A DNA stretch of 64,000 bases from NCBI GenBank assembly GCA_916610825.1, contig OU744451.1, forward strand, positions 20,423,482 through 20,487,481, given 5' to 3'. Made by a program: the position numbers and the translations under genes. Below the pieces are notes generated by a model. The model had not been told where the DNA came from and searched no databases. It saw only the letters and a program-made list of their open reading frames with translations. Positions 55,184 to 64,000 of this stretch are shown here, one piece after another (position 1 is the first letter of the stretch; each line of letters starts with the position of its first letter). Origin of the DNA: Haliclystus octoradiatus (taxonomy: Eukaryota > Cnidaria > Staurozoa > Stauromedusae > Haliclystidae).

Positions 55184-57089
55184 ATGATGACAAGATCAAG
55201 ATCAAAAATGGAACAATATGATGTCCTGTTCAACCTTGTTAAAGCAGTGACTAAAGAATTAAGTAACGTTTACGATGAAATAGTAAAACTCGACTCAACC
55301 AAATCAGAACAGTATTTAATAGAAATACGAAAAAACCTGCAAGCAACATGGAAACGGTATGTTGGATTTTTTTATTTTTTTATGTCAACTGTCAATAATG
55401 AAGACAATGAAATTAAAACAGAGCATAGCCTCGAAGTTACAAGACAAGAAAAATATGAAGCAAAATTAAATGAACTTTTAGTAATAATAGATGTAAATTC
55501 GTTCAAGGCAACATTGCCAAATAGTGAAGATAATAAGAGTAATAATAATGTTAATAAAAGATCGGGCAGAACGATGTCAAGCCGGTCATCCGTTCTATCG
55601 GACATTTGTAAGGCTGAACGCGATATACGAAGAGCAAAGTTAGAGCTAGAGATAGCAGAACAAAAGGCACATATTAAAGCAGAACTTTTAGAAGATAAAT
55701 TACTAGCAGCCAATAAAATCGATAAGGTAGAAGAGCAATTAGATAATTTAGATAAATATTCTAGTAATTATAGTTACAATTCTTCACCTGAATCAGATGA
55801 AGAACGTTCGAGTATTAAGTCAAAACCTAAAAGTATTAAAAATAAAATAAGGGAATCCACGCAATATACGAACATTAACATGACTGATAAAAATGACTTA
55901 GCTGCAGCGGCGCGACCGTCGATAACTTTAGATGCTGCTCTCTCCAAGAAGCCTTGCTGGCAATACAAAGGATCAGCTCAACTTGTAAACTACGAACACC
56001 GGAAATAGTCAAATTTTCGGGTGTAACAGCGGAATTTCCACGTTTCAAATGTCGTTTTGAGGAATTGGTTTTGGATAAAACACTAAGCGAAGCACAAAAA
56101 ATGTCTCGACTTTTGCAATTTGTTTCCGGACCAGCACTGACCGCAGTTTAATGTTACGAAACTGCTGGCCCTGGAAAACTAAAACTAGCTTTAAATTGCT
56201 TAGACGCACGATATTTTCAAGAATTTTTAATTGTTGACGCCAGCATAAAATCTATCACAGACTGCAAGCAAGTAATTGATGGAAACGCTACTCTGTTTCG
56301 TGAATTTATGGACGGAAGCAGAGCAGCTAGAATAACATTGAGTAATTTATACTGTCTGGACGAGATGTCAAACGATGACATCTTTAAAATAGTCTCAAAA
56401 ACGCCAGACAATATAATAAACAAATGGTTGGATGAAGTTGGTAAACTCATAGAAACAAAAGCAAAGCCAACGATCGATCATCTTTTGAAAATTCTTGATC
56501 GCCAATCAAGAGCACTGAGTGATCCGATATTTTTGAAATTACAATCACAAAAAGCCAACAAAACAATGAAGGATTCAATTTCAATTCCAGCAAAATCAAA
56601 CAACAGCGACACATATAAAATGTCAACGATGACAAAAGCAGGCAACGAAACGAAGAATTCATCCTCAACACCATATATTCTTGTTCGTCCTTTATGTGAA
56701 GACAATCACAGATTAAATCTTTGTAAAAAATTCCAAGATTGGGTTTTCGTTGTTTAAAACCTCGACATATCTCAAGAGACTGTAGAAGCAAAAACCTTTG
56801 CAAAATTGGAAACTGCAAACAGCGACATGCCACACTACTACATTGTCCTGAACAACAAAGGGACAATACGCAAGGAAATGCTAATAGCACACACACAGAC
56901 AACAACAATATCACAGAGACAACTGAAGCCATTTTCAATCATTGTCAAGCAACATCACAGATGAACGCAACTAATGCTTCCATGCAGACTACACTAGTAA
57001 GACTATACGGACCTCACGGAAGCCTAGACGTTTACGCAATTTTGGATTCTGCATCAAACGTAAGTATATGTGAAAATTGGTTTCTTTAA
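55184..57089 (+). pseudogene. BEL gag region (DUF1759, zinc knuckle), broken
   Basis: Frame 55184-56008 encodes a 274-residue N-terminal part with coiled-coil-like charged helices (RDIRRAKLELEIAEQKAHIK). A shift near 55990 leads to the DUF1759-like KFSGVTAEFPRFKCRFEELV. An in-frame TAA lies at about 56149, then AARITLSNLYCLDEMSNDDI and DNIINKWLDEVGKLIETKAK. Another shift near 56740 leads to CLKPRHISRDCRSKNLC and CKQRHATLLHC, the zinc-knuckle region. It would form the capsid of virus-like particles if intact. Confidence 0.8.
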
Positions 57090-57569
57090 AAATTGGGAGT
57101 AAGGGAAACAGAAGGACATATCTTCCTGACAACAGTAAATAGTAACAAGGATCAAATGAAGTCCATGAAAACAAATCTGAGTATAGCAAAAATCAATCAG
57201 AAGGAGCCAATTATAAATTTAAACGCTCTATGGACAGTCGAATCACTGAATATTACAAGCAAGGGTGTCAAAGACGTAGATTTCAATCAGTATGATCATT
57301 TGAAAGATATTCAATTTCCAAAGTTGACAGGTACATCAGTACCATTGCTGATAGGTACATGCTGTCCAGAGGCTCTGATTCCAATAAGCTACAAAAGGGA
57401 AACAAAGAAACAACCTTGGGCATTCGAGACAGTATGTGGATGGTCGATAATGGGGCCGTGGGAAAGTTATACACCATATCAATGCCATGTCACCCAAATG
57501 AATGAGGACAGTGACCTGTCATTACAAGTAGAAAATTCTGGAAAATTGAAAACTACCCAACCAAAATAG
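56960..57569 (+). pseudogene. BEL aspartic protease (DUF1758-like)
   Basis: The active-site-like VYAILDSASNVSIC (D-S-A) lies near 57031-57072. A stop interrupts at 57087. The frame then continues with TSVPLLIGTCCPEALIP and WAFETVCGWSIMGP, the L-L-I-G...G-W-S-I-x-GP end typical of BEL proteases. It would cut the polyprotein if intact. Confidence 0.8.
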
Positions 57570-57607
57570 AAGGAGTTGAAGAATATTCCGGTGAGGATTG
57601 CAAAGCA

Positions 57608-58472
57608 ATGTCGATAATTCAAAATTCTGCCACACAGATAGATGGACATTATTTAATAGCGTTAACTTGGAAATCAGAGGATCCTTTGCCTGTAAATTTG
57701 ACCATGGCAGAAGCAAGACTTAAGTCACTCAAGAAACGTTTAATAGCTGATCCAATATTATTATCAAACTACAACGACGTAATTGACGGGTACCTATTGA
57801 ATGGATTTTGTGAAAAGGTTCCACAAAGAATTCAACAGAATGAAGAGAAGAAAGTATGGTACCTCCCGCATCACCCAGTTATCAATCCCAACAAGAACAT
57901 AATTATTATCGTCTTTGATGCAGCAGCATCGTACAAAGATGTATCTTTAAACAAATCCCTACTCCAAGGACCAGACATGACAAATAATTTGATAGGAGTA
58001 CTGACAAGATTCTGACTTGGTCCAATTGTTTTAAATGCCGAAATTGCAGAAATGCTCCATCAAGTCAGAGTAATAGAAAGTAACACTGATGCATTCAGGT
58101 TCCTGTGGTGGGAAGATGGAGATTTGAATAAACCTCCAATAGCATTTAAAATGCTGGTACACATATCCAGTGCAACTTCTTCACCTTCAATTGCAAGCTA
58201 TGCATTGAAGAGAACTGCTGATACGAACACGAAGTACAGCGAAGAGGCTAGAAATTGTGTAAGGAAAAACTTCTATGTTGATGATTGTTTCGTTGCAGTA
58301 CAGATCGAAGAAGAAGCTATTCAAATGGCTAAAGAAGTAACAGAATTACTAAAAACTGGTGAGTTTCATCTAAAAAAATGGATGAGTAATAGCAAACAAG
58401 TTTTGGAAACGATACCAAAAGGATCATCATCATCATCATCATCATCATCATTTATTCAGAACCTTTAAGTTA
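57608..58472 (+). pseudogene. BEL reverse transcriptase, broken
   Basis: The frame reads MAEARLKSLKKRLIADPIL, VWYLPHHPVINPNKN, VFDAAASYKDVSLNKSLLQG (motif A region) and NLIGVLTRF. A TGA stop at about 58013 is followed in the same frame by AFRFLWWEDGD and NFYVDDCFVAV, the catalytic FYVDD motif. The frame runs into a (ATC)n-tailed insertion at 58423-58472. Confidence 0.85.
58423..58472 (-). mobile_element. Short LINE/SINE 3'-tail insertion, second copy
   Basis: (ATC)n followed by ATTTATTCAGAACCTTTAAG is the same 3' tail, in the same orientation, as at 32978-33038. After it, CCTAGGAGAAAGAGCCTAG words are repeated. It sits in the BEL RT-RNase H linker. Confidence 0.6.
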
Positions 58473-58536
58473 TAGAGCCTAGGAGAAAGAGCCTAGAACC
58501 TAGATTCAGAACCTAGGAGAAAGAGCACAGCCAACG

Positions 58537-59456
58537 TTGGACATCAACACAGAAGATCTTCCAAAGGAAAGAGCACTGGGAGTACAATGGGACGCTGAAA
58601 AGGATAGATTCGGATTCAGAATTGTGGAAAATTCAAAACCATCAACAAAGAGAGGAATTTTATCAACTGCATGCTCAGTGTATGATGCAATTGGGATTGC
58701 TATACCATTCACAATCAGGGCAAGGAATTTGCTTCAGGATTTATGGATTTCAAAAATAAGTTGGGATGAATCTTTAGAAATGAAACATTTGGAACCCTGG
58801 CATAGCTGTTGTGAAGAACTTCGTCAATTACAACATTTAACAATACCTCGTAACATCTTACCGATACCCCAACCAGAAGTTGAAAGAAATGAGCTCCATT
58901 CGTTTGCCAATGCATCAGAAGACGCGTATGGTGCAGTTACATACCTTCGTCAAGTAAACAAAAATGGAACTTTCAAGTTGTCCTTTGTAATAGGAAAGTC
59001 AAGACTTGCACCACTAAAGTCACAATCCCCAGGCTTGAATTAAAAGCAGCTGTTTTGAGTGTACGCATGACTGAGAAAGTGAGAAGAGAATTACCGATAC
59101 AAATAGATGATGTAGCAAACAGGATTTCTGAAATCTTAGAATCAACTAACGCCTGTCAAAGGAACCATGTCCCATCCAAGTTGAATCCTGCCGACGAAGC
59201 CTCAAGGAGATTGAAAGTGAATGAAATATTAACAAAGTCAACTTGCGTTAGTGGCCCATTATTTTTGCAACAAGATAAGACCAATTGGCCGATTCAAAAT
59301 ACGAAATTTGATAATGACGATTTAATTGGAAACCAACAGGTCAAGAAGGAGGAAAACATTTGCAACGCAACTATCCATTCAGATCTACCTTCAACTATCG
59401 AAAATCTTATTAACATTCATCATGGCTTAAGTTACAACCTTCAGCAGTCTGGCTAA
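58537..59456 (+). pseudogene. BEL RNase H / Peptidase_A17 region
   Basis: The frame reads LPKERALGVQWDAEKDRFGF, KRGILSTACSVYDAIGIAIP and ISWDESLEMKHLEPWHSC. The RNase H-like part reads ELHSFANASEDAYGAVTYLR, with an N where D is usual. A stop and shift at about 59041 lead to KLNPADEASRRL. Position and wording match the BEL Peptidase_A17/RNase H region. Confidence 0.8.
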
Positions 59457-59724
59457 TTGGATGTAACGAATACCTGAAATGGAAGGTTCAGAAGAAGAGT
59501 AGTGAGCTTCTAAAAACCGGCATACTAACTATCCAAGAGATTCGCAATGCAACTTCCAGCATCATTGTTTGGGTACAAAGAAACAATTGAATAAAAGAAG
59601 TAAAATTGTTAGAAATACAACAGCATATACATCAACAAAGCTCCATTATCAAACTTCAATCTATTATCGTCAATGATATTCTACGTGTAGGAGGCACCTC
59701 TTGCATATGAAGTACGTCATCCAA

Positions 59725-60827
59725 TTATTATGCCTAAAGATTTGCATGTGTCTTATCTACTTATTATGCATTATCTTATGATGTGGTCATGTTGGCGCAG
59801 AACATGTTATGGCAGATTTGAGGCAGAAGTATTGGATCATTGGTGCGAGGAAGGCATTGAAGAATGTATCAAGATCATGTGTCACCTGCCTGAAAGTAAG
59901 AGGAAAAAGAGGAAAGCAAATAATGGCATTTTTACCATCCTGCAGATTGTCTCCCTTTCTACCACCATTTACGTTATGTGGTTTGGATTACTTTGGCCCC
60001 TTTCGAGTAAAGGTAAAAAGAAGCTCCGTCAAACGTTATGGATGTATTTTTACATGTTTTGAGACAAGAGCAGTCCATTTTGAAATAGCATATTCATTGG
60101 ACACAGATTCATTTATCAATTGTCTACGTCGTTTCATCAACAGGAGAGGTGCACAGAAAGAAATTTGGAGCGACAACGTGACTAATTTTTTTGGCGCAAA
60201 CAATGAAATAAAAGTGCATTAAAAGAATTGAATCAAGAGAAGGTTTCCAATTATTTGAGAGAAGAAGAGACAAAATAGCATTTTAATCCACCAGCAGCAA
60301 GCCACATGGGAGGAGTGTGGGAGAGGTTAATACGAAGCACAAGAAAGTTCATGAAAGCTATCTTCGGTGGCGCTTCATTGAATGACGAATCACTCCACAC
60401 ATTGATGACGGAAGTAGAAGCCATACTAAACGGACGACCAATTACTCCACTTCACCAAATCACCTTCTCACTCGACGAAAAGGTCCAAAAATCCCACCTG
60501 GCATTTTTACAAGTAATGACAATTATGCTCGGAAGCAATGGAGAAGAACGCCATTATTGGCGGACAATTTTGGACGAGATGGGTGAATACTTGCCTCTTC
60601 TAAAAAAGAGACAAAAGTGGTGTGTTCCAACAACAGATATGAAAGTAAATGATCTGGTTTTGCTTGAAGACGACATCAAAACAAGAAATCACGGGCCACT
60701 TGCAAGAATAACACAAGAATTTAAGGGCAGAGACGGTCGCGTGCGCACAGTCAATGTTCAAACTAGAGGCTCCGTTTACACAAGACCAATAACAAAAATT
60801 TGTTCGCTAGAAGCAATACATGATTAA
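59725..60827 (+). pseudogene. BEL integrase and DUF5641 region, broken
   Basis: Frame 59809-60222 has the zinc-binding tail (CVTCLKVRGK) and the rve core GLDYFGPFRVKVKR, CIFTCFETRAVHFEIA and EIWSDNVTNFFGANNE (SDN where the second catalytic Asp is expected). Frame 60306-60827 has MGGVWERLIRSTRKFMKAIF, LMTEVEAILNGRPITP (catalytic Glu region) and HYWRTILDEM. The DUF5641 tail follows: EYLPLLKKRQKW, VNDLVLLEDD and YTRPITKICSLEAI. Shifts at about 60220 and 60300 break it. Confidence 0.85.
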
Positions 60828-60875
60828 TAATTAATAGTCGGTTCCACTTATTAAATGAGCTACAGTTGCTCATTT

Positions 60876-60885
60876 GGGGCTGGAG
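60876..60885 (+). promoter_or_regulatory. Polypurine-tract-like sequence before the BEL 3' LTR
   Basis: GGGGCTGGAG directly precedes the 3' LTR start (TGCTACCG). A purine-rich stretch here would prime plus-strand DNA synthesis; one C and one T interrupt it. Confidence 0.5.
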
Positions 60886-61207
60886 TGCTACCGACCATGC
60901 GTGAACATTTGTTTTAGTTGATTGTTTAATATTTTATTGTTGTATTGTCACTATTGTTAAGTGTTGTTAACTATTGTTGTATTAGTATAAGCTTACCGGG
61001 ACACTTTTACCCAGTCGAGTTGTGGTTTGCTGTGAGCGCATATCGATACTGAATTAAATAAAAAAATGTATTAATGGTCCAAAGGTAATTGTAATTAATT
61101 GTTGTTGCTGATTGTTGTGCAGAAAAACAGTGATATATAGCAAGATTCTCTTGTATTTCCTGGCACTTAAAAATTGCACCACACGTAATCGAATTCTGTC
61201 GGTTACA
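60886..61207 (+). repeat. BEL 3' LTR, 322 bp
   Basis: It begins TGCTACCGACCATGCG and ends GTCGGTTACA. It is aligned with the 5' LTR over its whole length apart from gaps and scattered substitutions, so the insertion is not recent. Confidence 0.9.
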
Positions 61208-62380
61208 AGACTCAACCTTATCAACATCAAACAAATCTATTCGCATTATCGTACTTTATAGACCGCCTCGTTCGGAGATTAATGATTTCTCGTGCAATAT
61301 GTTCTTTGTAGAATTCATGGCACTTTTAGAATCCTTAACGCTATCAAATGGCAGTGAAGTGCTCATGATTACTGGTGACCTTAATCTCCATGTGGATGAT
61401 GCAGAAAATATCAAAGCAACTCAGTTCCTAAATCTTCTAGACTCATTTGACTTGAAGCAGCATGTACAAGAACCTACACATAATAAATGCCACACCATTG
61501 ATTTTATCATCACAAGAACAACAGATGCTATTGTTACGAAAGTTCACCTAAATGATGCATACATATCAGACCATCTATCTGTGCATTGTACATTAGCACA
61601 AAAAGCCTTCATTCACTAAAAGTAAAATATTAATCACCTACAGAAAGATCAACGACACTGATATAGATGTGTTTAATACAGACATTGTGCTATCAAATGT
61701 TGTAGATATGGTATCCGGTCATAACGTCAGTCGGGACATCGTCCATATTCTTTGTTTACAATAACGTCCAGTCACAAAAAACGTTCTTTCTTCACTTTTA
61801 GCTGGATTAATTAATTAATTTAAAAATATATTCTTGAATAGAATACTGGTGGAGGTGATTGCATTAAATCAGATATTAATCATAAGAAATATAACTTGAC
61901 CAAAATACGCGCTGGAAGTCGATCGCGTGAAAATTGTGAGAGTCGAAAGTTATGAGAAAACCTTGAGGGCATTACTTGATCAACATGCTCCGGAGAAGTC
62001 AAGGCTCATAACAATACGCCCAACCTCTCCTTGGATGATAAATGAAATAAGGAAAGAAAAGACAGAACAACATCGCCTTAAAGAAAATGAAAATCTACAT
62101 GCTCATCTGAACTCCAGAAGGCTCTAAGGGGTCATTCCACGATAATAAAGAATATGATATTTAAGGCGAAAAAAGATTACTATGCTAATATTATTGACTC
62201 ATGTGAGCGGGATCAAAAGAAATTCTTCTCTGTTATCAAAAAACTGACAAATGGTGTCGTAGAGAAAATATATCCTACAACGTCATCATCAAACAAGCTA
62301 GCTTCTTTAAACGAAAAATCACTGACATCACGGAAAAACTAATCGAGAAACGACGTTCCTGCATAAATCCCGTTTAGAAT

Positions 62381-62860
62381 CGTCTATCATGGATAAAGAT
62401 ATACCTCCCTTAACGCGATCCCAGAAAAGCTGTCAGAAGGTTGTATTGCATCACTTATACCAATGTTTAAAAAATTTGTAAATCTTTGATTACAGCATTC
62501 TGATTTGCCCGATTGTATGAAAATGGCTGTATTGCAACCCGATGAATTTCCTAACTTTCATCCAATATCAAATCTGAAGAACCGTCTATCATGGATAAAG
62601 ATCTACCGCCATTTGAATCTTTTGAAATTGTTTCAATGGAACAACTATTCGTATTGGCATCAAAAATATAAACCAAGTCCTGCTCCCTTGACGCGATCCC
62701 TGAAAATCTGTCAAAAGGTTGTATTGCATCACTTATACCACTGTTTACAAAATTTTTAAATCTGTCATTACAACATTCTGATTTGCCCGATCGTATGAAA
62801 ATGGCTGTATTGGAACCCGATGAATTTCCTAACTTTCGTCCAATATCAAATCTGAAGATG
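62381..62860 (+). repeat. Local duplication inside the LINE
   Basis: CGTCTATCATGGATAAAGAT occurs at 62381 and again at 62583, 202 bp apart. Both copies run through CATCACTTATACCA, TTGCCCGAT-GTATGAAAATG and CCAATATCAAATCTGAAG. The second copy is longer because it retains a segment lacking in the first. It falls just upstream of the RT domain. Confidence 0.8.
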
Positions 62861-64000
62861 ATCAGCAAGCTGATAGAAAAAGTAGTAGCTCAGCAAATTC
62901 AACAATACATCTATGGTAACAATTGAAATGAGCTCTATCAATATGCCTATAAACAGTACCATAGCACCGAAACAGCATTGATCGAAGTACATGACGACAT
63001 TCTGATTTCTTTAGATTGTAGGAAATCTGTGATGCTGCTATTATTGGATTTATCTCCGGCATTCGACACAGTAGATCACGACATCTTACTAAAAATACTT
63101 CATCAAATATTTTGAATTTCAGGAAAAGTATATGAATGCCTCAAATTCTATCTTCAAAACAAGACATACACTGTCACCGTTCCCGGTGGTTTTTCGTCCA
63201 AAAGGAAGCTGAAATGTGGGGTAGCACAAGGGAGCATCCCTGGACCGCTTCTTTTTTCATTATATACTTCACCAATTGGTGACATAGTTAGACGTCATGG
63301 CCTTTCATATCACTTATACGCTGATGGCACTCAGTTATATATATCATCCAACCTAGCCAATATGGAAGATAAATACATGGCCCAGTGTAGACTAGAAGCG
63401 TCCATTAGAGACAGAAAATTGTATAAGGCAAAGGCAAAAAACTACCACAGTAACCAACTGATGGAATCGAAATTGGTCACGAAACTATTAACTCATCGTC
63501 AAATGCTCGCACTATTGGTGTCACCATCACTTCTTCGATGACAATGGAATCTCACTTAGTGAACATTTGCAAGTCTGGTTTCCATCATTTACGAAAATTT
63601 TGCAAAATAGGAAAATATCTCAATCGTCAGTATGCTGAGATAATAGTCCATGCCTTTATAACATCACGGCTGGACTTTTGTAACTCACTTTTGTATGGAA
63701 TACCATCATCATTACTTAAGCGCGCCTTCAAAGGTTACAAAATGCCACTGCCAAGTTAATCACCATGTCTGAGAAGTATGATCATGCAACACCTATTCTA
63801 CGTTCATTACATTGGTTACCAATCAAACAAAGAATCCACTTCAAAATTCTCTTAATAACTTTCAAAGCTCTAAATGGTCTGGCACCCCTATACATTTCAG
63901 ATCTCATTCAATACTATTCACCGATAAGATCTCTGCGTTCATCAAACAGCAAACAACTCAGGAAGAAAGAAAGCTACCGGTATAAGCATTTTGGAGCTAG

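Larger units (their letters stand above)
54756..61207 (+). mobile_element. BEL/Pao LTR retrotransposon, 6452 bp, decayed
   Basis: LTRs lie at 54756-55131 and 60886-61207, flanked by the 5-bp direct repeat AGACT at 54751-54755 and 61208-61212. The order between them is gag, aspartic protease, RT, RNase H and integrase, all plus strand. Domain signatures are of the BEL/Pao type (DUF1759, DUF1758, Peptidase_A17 and DUF5641 regions). About ten stops or frameshifts and a short insertion make it non-functional. No envelope-like ORF was seen. It interrupts the endonuclease of the surrounding LINE. Confidence 0.92.
53900..64000 (+). mobile_element. L2/CR1-like LINE, split by a BEL element, running off the window
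   Basis: Left part, about 53900-54755: a basic ORF1-like stretch (KKRRKRRRARGDRGGRK) and the start of an apurinic endonuclease (LALTERWLSSDDINQHVI, LRRGGGVGIIYK). Right part, from 61208: TLYRPPRSEINDF, VLMITGDLNLHVDD and ISDHLSVHC (rest of the endonuclease). Next comes RT: YHSTETALIEVHDDIL, LLLDLSPAFDTVDHDILLK, GSIPGPLLFSLYTSPIGDIV and YHLYADGTQLYIS. The C-terminal part from about 63770 reads LRSLHWLPIKQRIHFKILL and FKALNGLAPLYISDLI. These blocks are typical of L2/CR1-group LINEs. YADG instead of YADD, frameshifts and an internal duplication show it is dead. The 3' end lies beyond 64000. Confidence 0.85.

Overview
This window looks like AT-rich, intron-containing, repeat-laden nuclear DNA from an invertebrate animal. 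Three things point that way: a GT-AG spliced adhesion/secretin-type seven-transmembrane receptor, a spliced DUF4806 gene, and a repeat load of Penelope-like elements (PLEs), BEL/Pao, Ty3/gypsy and L2/CR1-like LINEs. I cannot name the species; a tunicate or cnidarian would fit equally well. There are no bacterial operons, rRNA genes or CRISPR arrays.

Layout. 1-2200: repeats, including the first part of a dispersed repeat whose second copy lies at 28.8-29.7 kb. 2203-12107: a large DNA transposon with exact 14-bp terminal inverted repeats, GACGTC-rich ends and two same-strand genes, a single-exon transposase (3436-5406) and an eight-exon DUF4806 gene (6335-11169). Smaller insertions sit in and after the second gene: a pogo-like MITE, PLE terminal-repeat fragments and hammerhead-ribozyme-like motifs. 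12108-14153: flanking repeat and unassigned DNA. 14154-39765: the 3' part of a receptor gene (about 16 exons recovered: hormone-receptor domain, GAIN-like region, seven TM helices, tail). Its introns hold a LINE relic, LTR-like repeats, fold-back elements, a reverse-strand PLE (31.9-34.7 kb) and a Ty3/gypsy fragment (35.2-35.8 kb). 40-43.1 kb: short repeats and an old PLE relic.

43.3-48.2 kb: a young PLE array. It has an inverted 5'-truncated copy, three 379-bp tandem units, one intact 711-codon element (RT plus GIY-YIG) and a closing terminal repeat. Each terminal repeat carries a hammerhead-ribozyme motif. Unit arithmetic is exact: the full unit is 2525 bp, the short unit 379 bp, and the difference is a 2146-bp internal deletion between ATTG microhomologies.

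48.2-53.2 kb has little that can be recognised. 53.2-53.9 kb is a reverse-strand LINE relic. From about 53.9 kb to the window end lies an L2/CR1-like LINE, split by a decayed 6.45-kb BEL/Pao retrotransposon (54756-61207) with two LTRs and a 5-bp target duplication. The only likely host gene is the receptor; every other coding sequence belongs to mobile elements.
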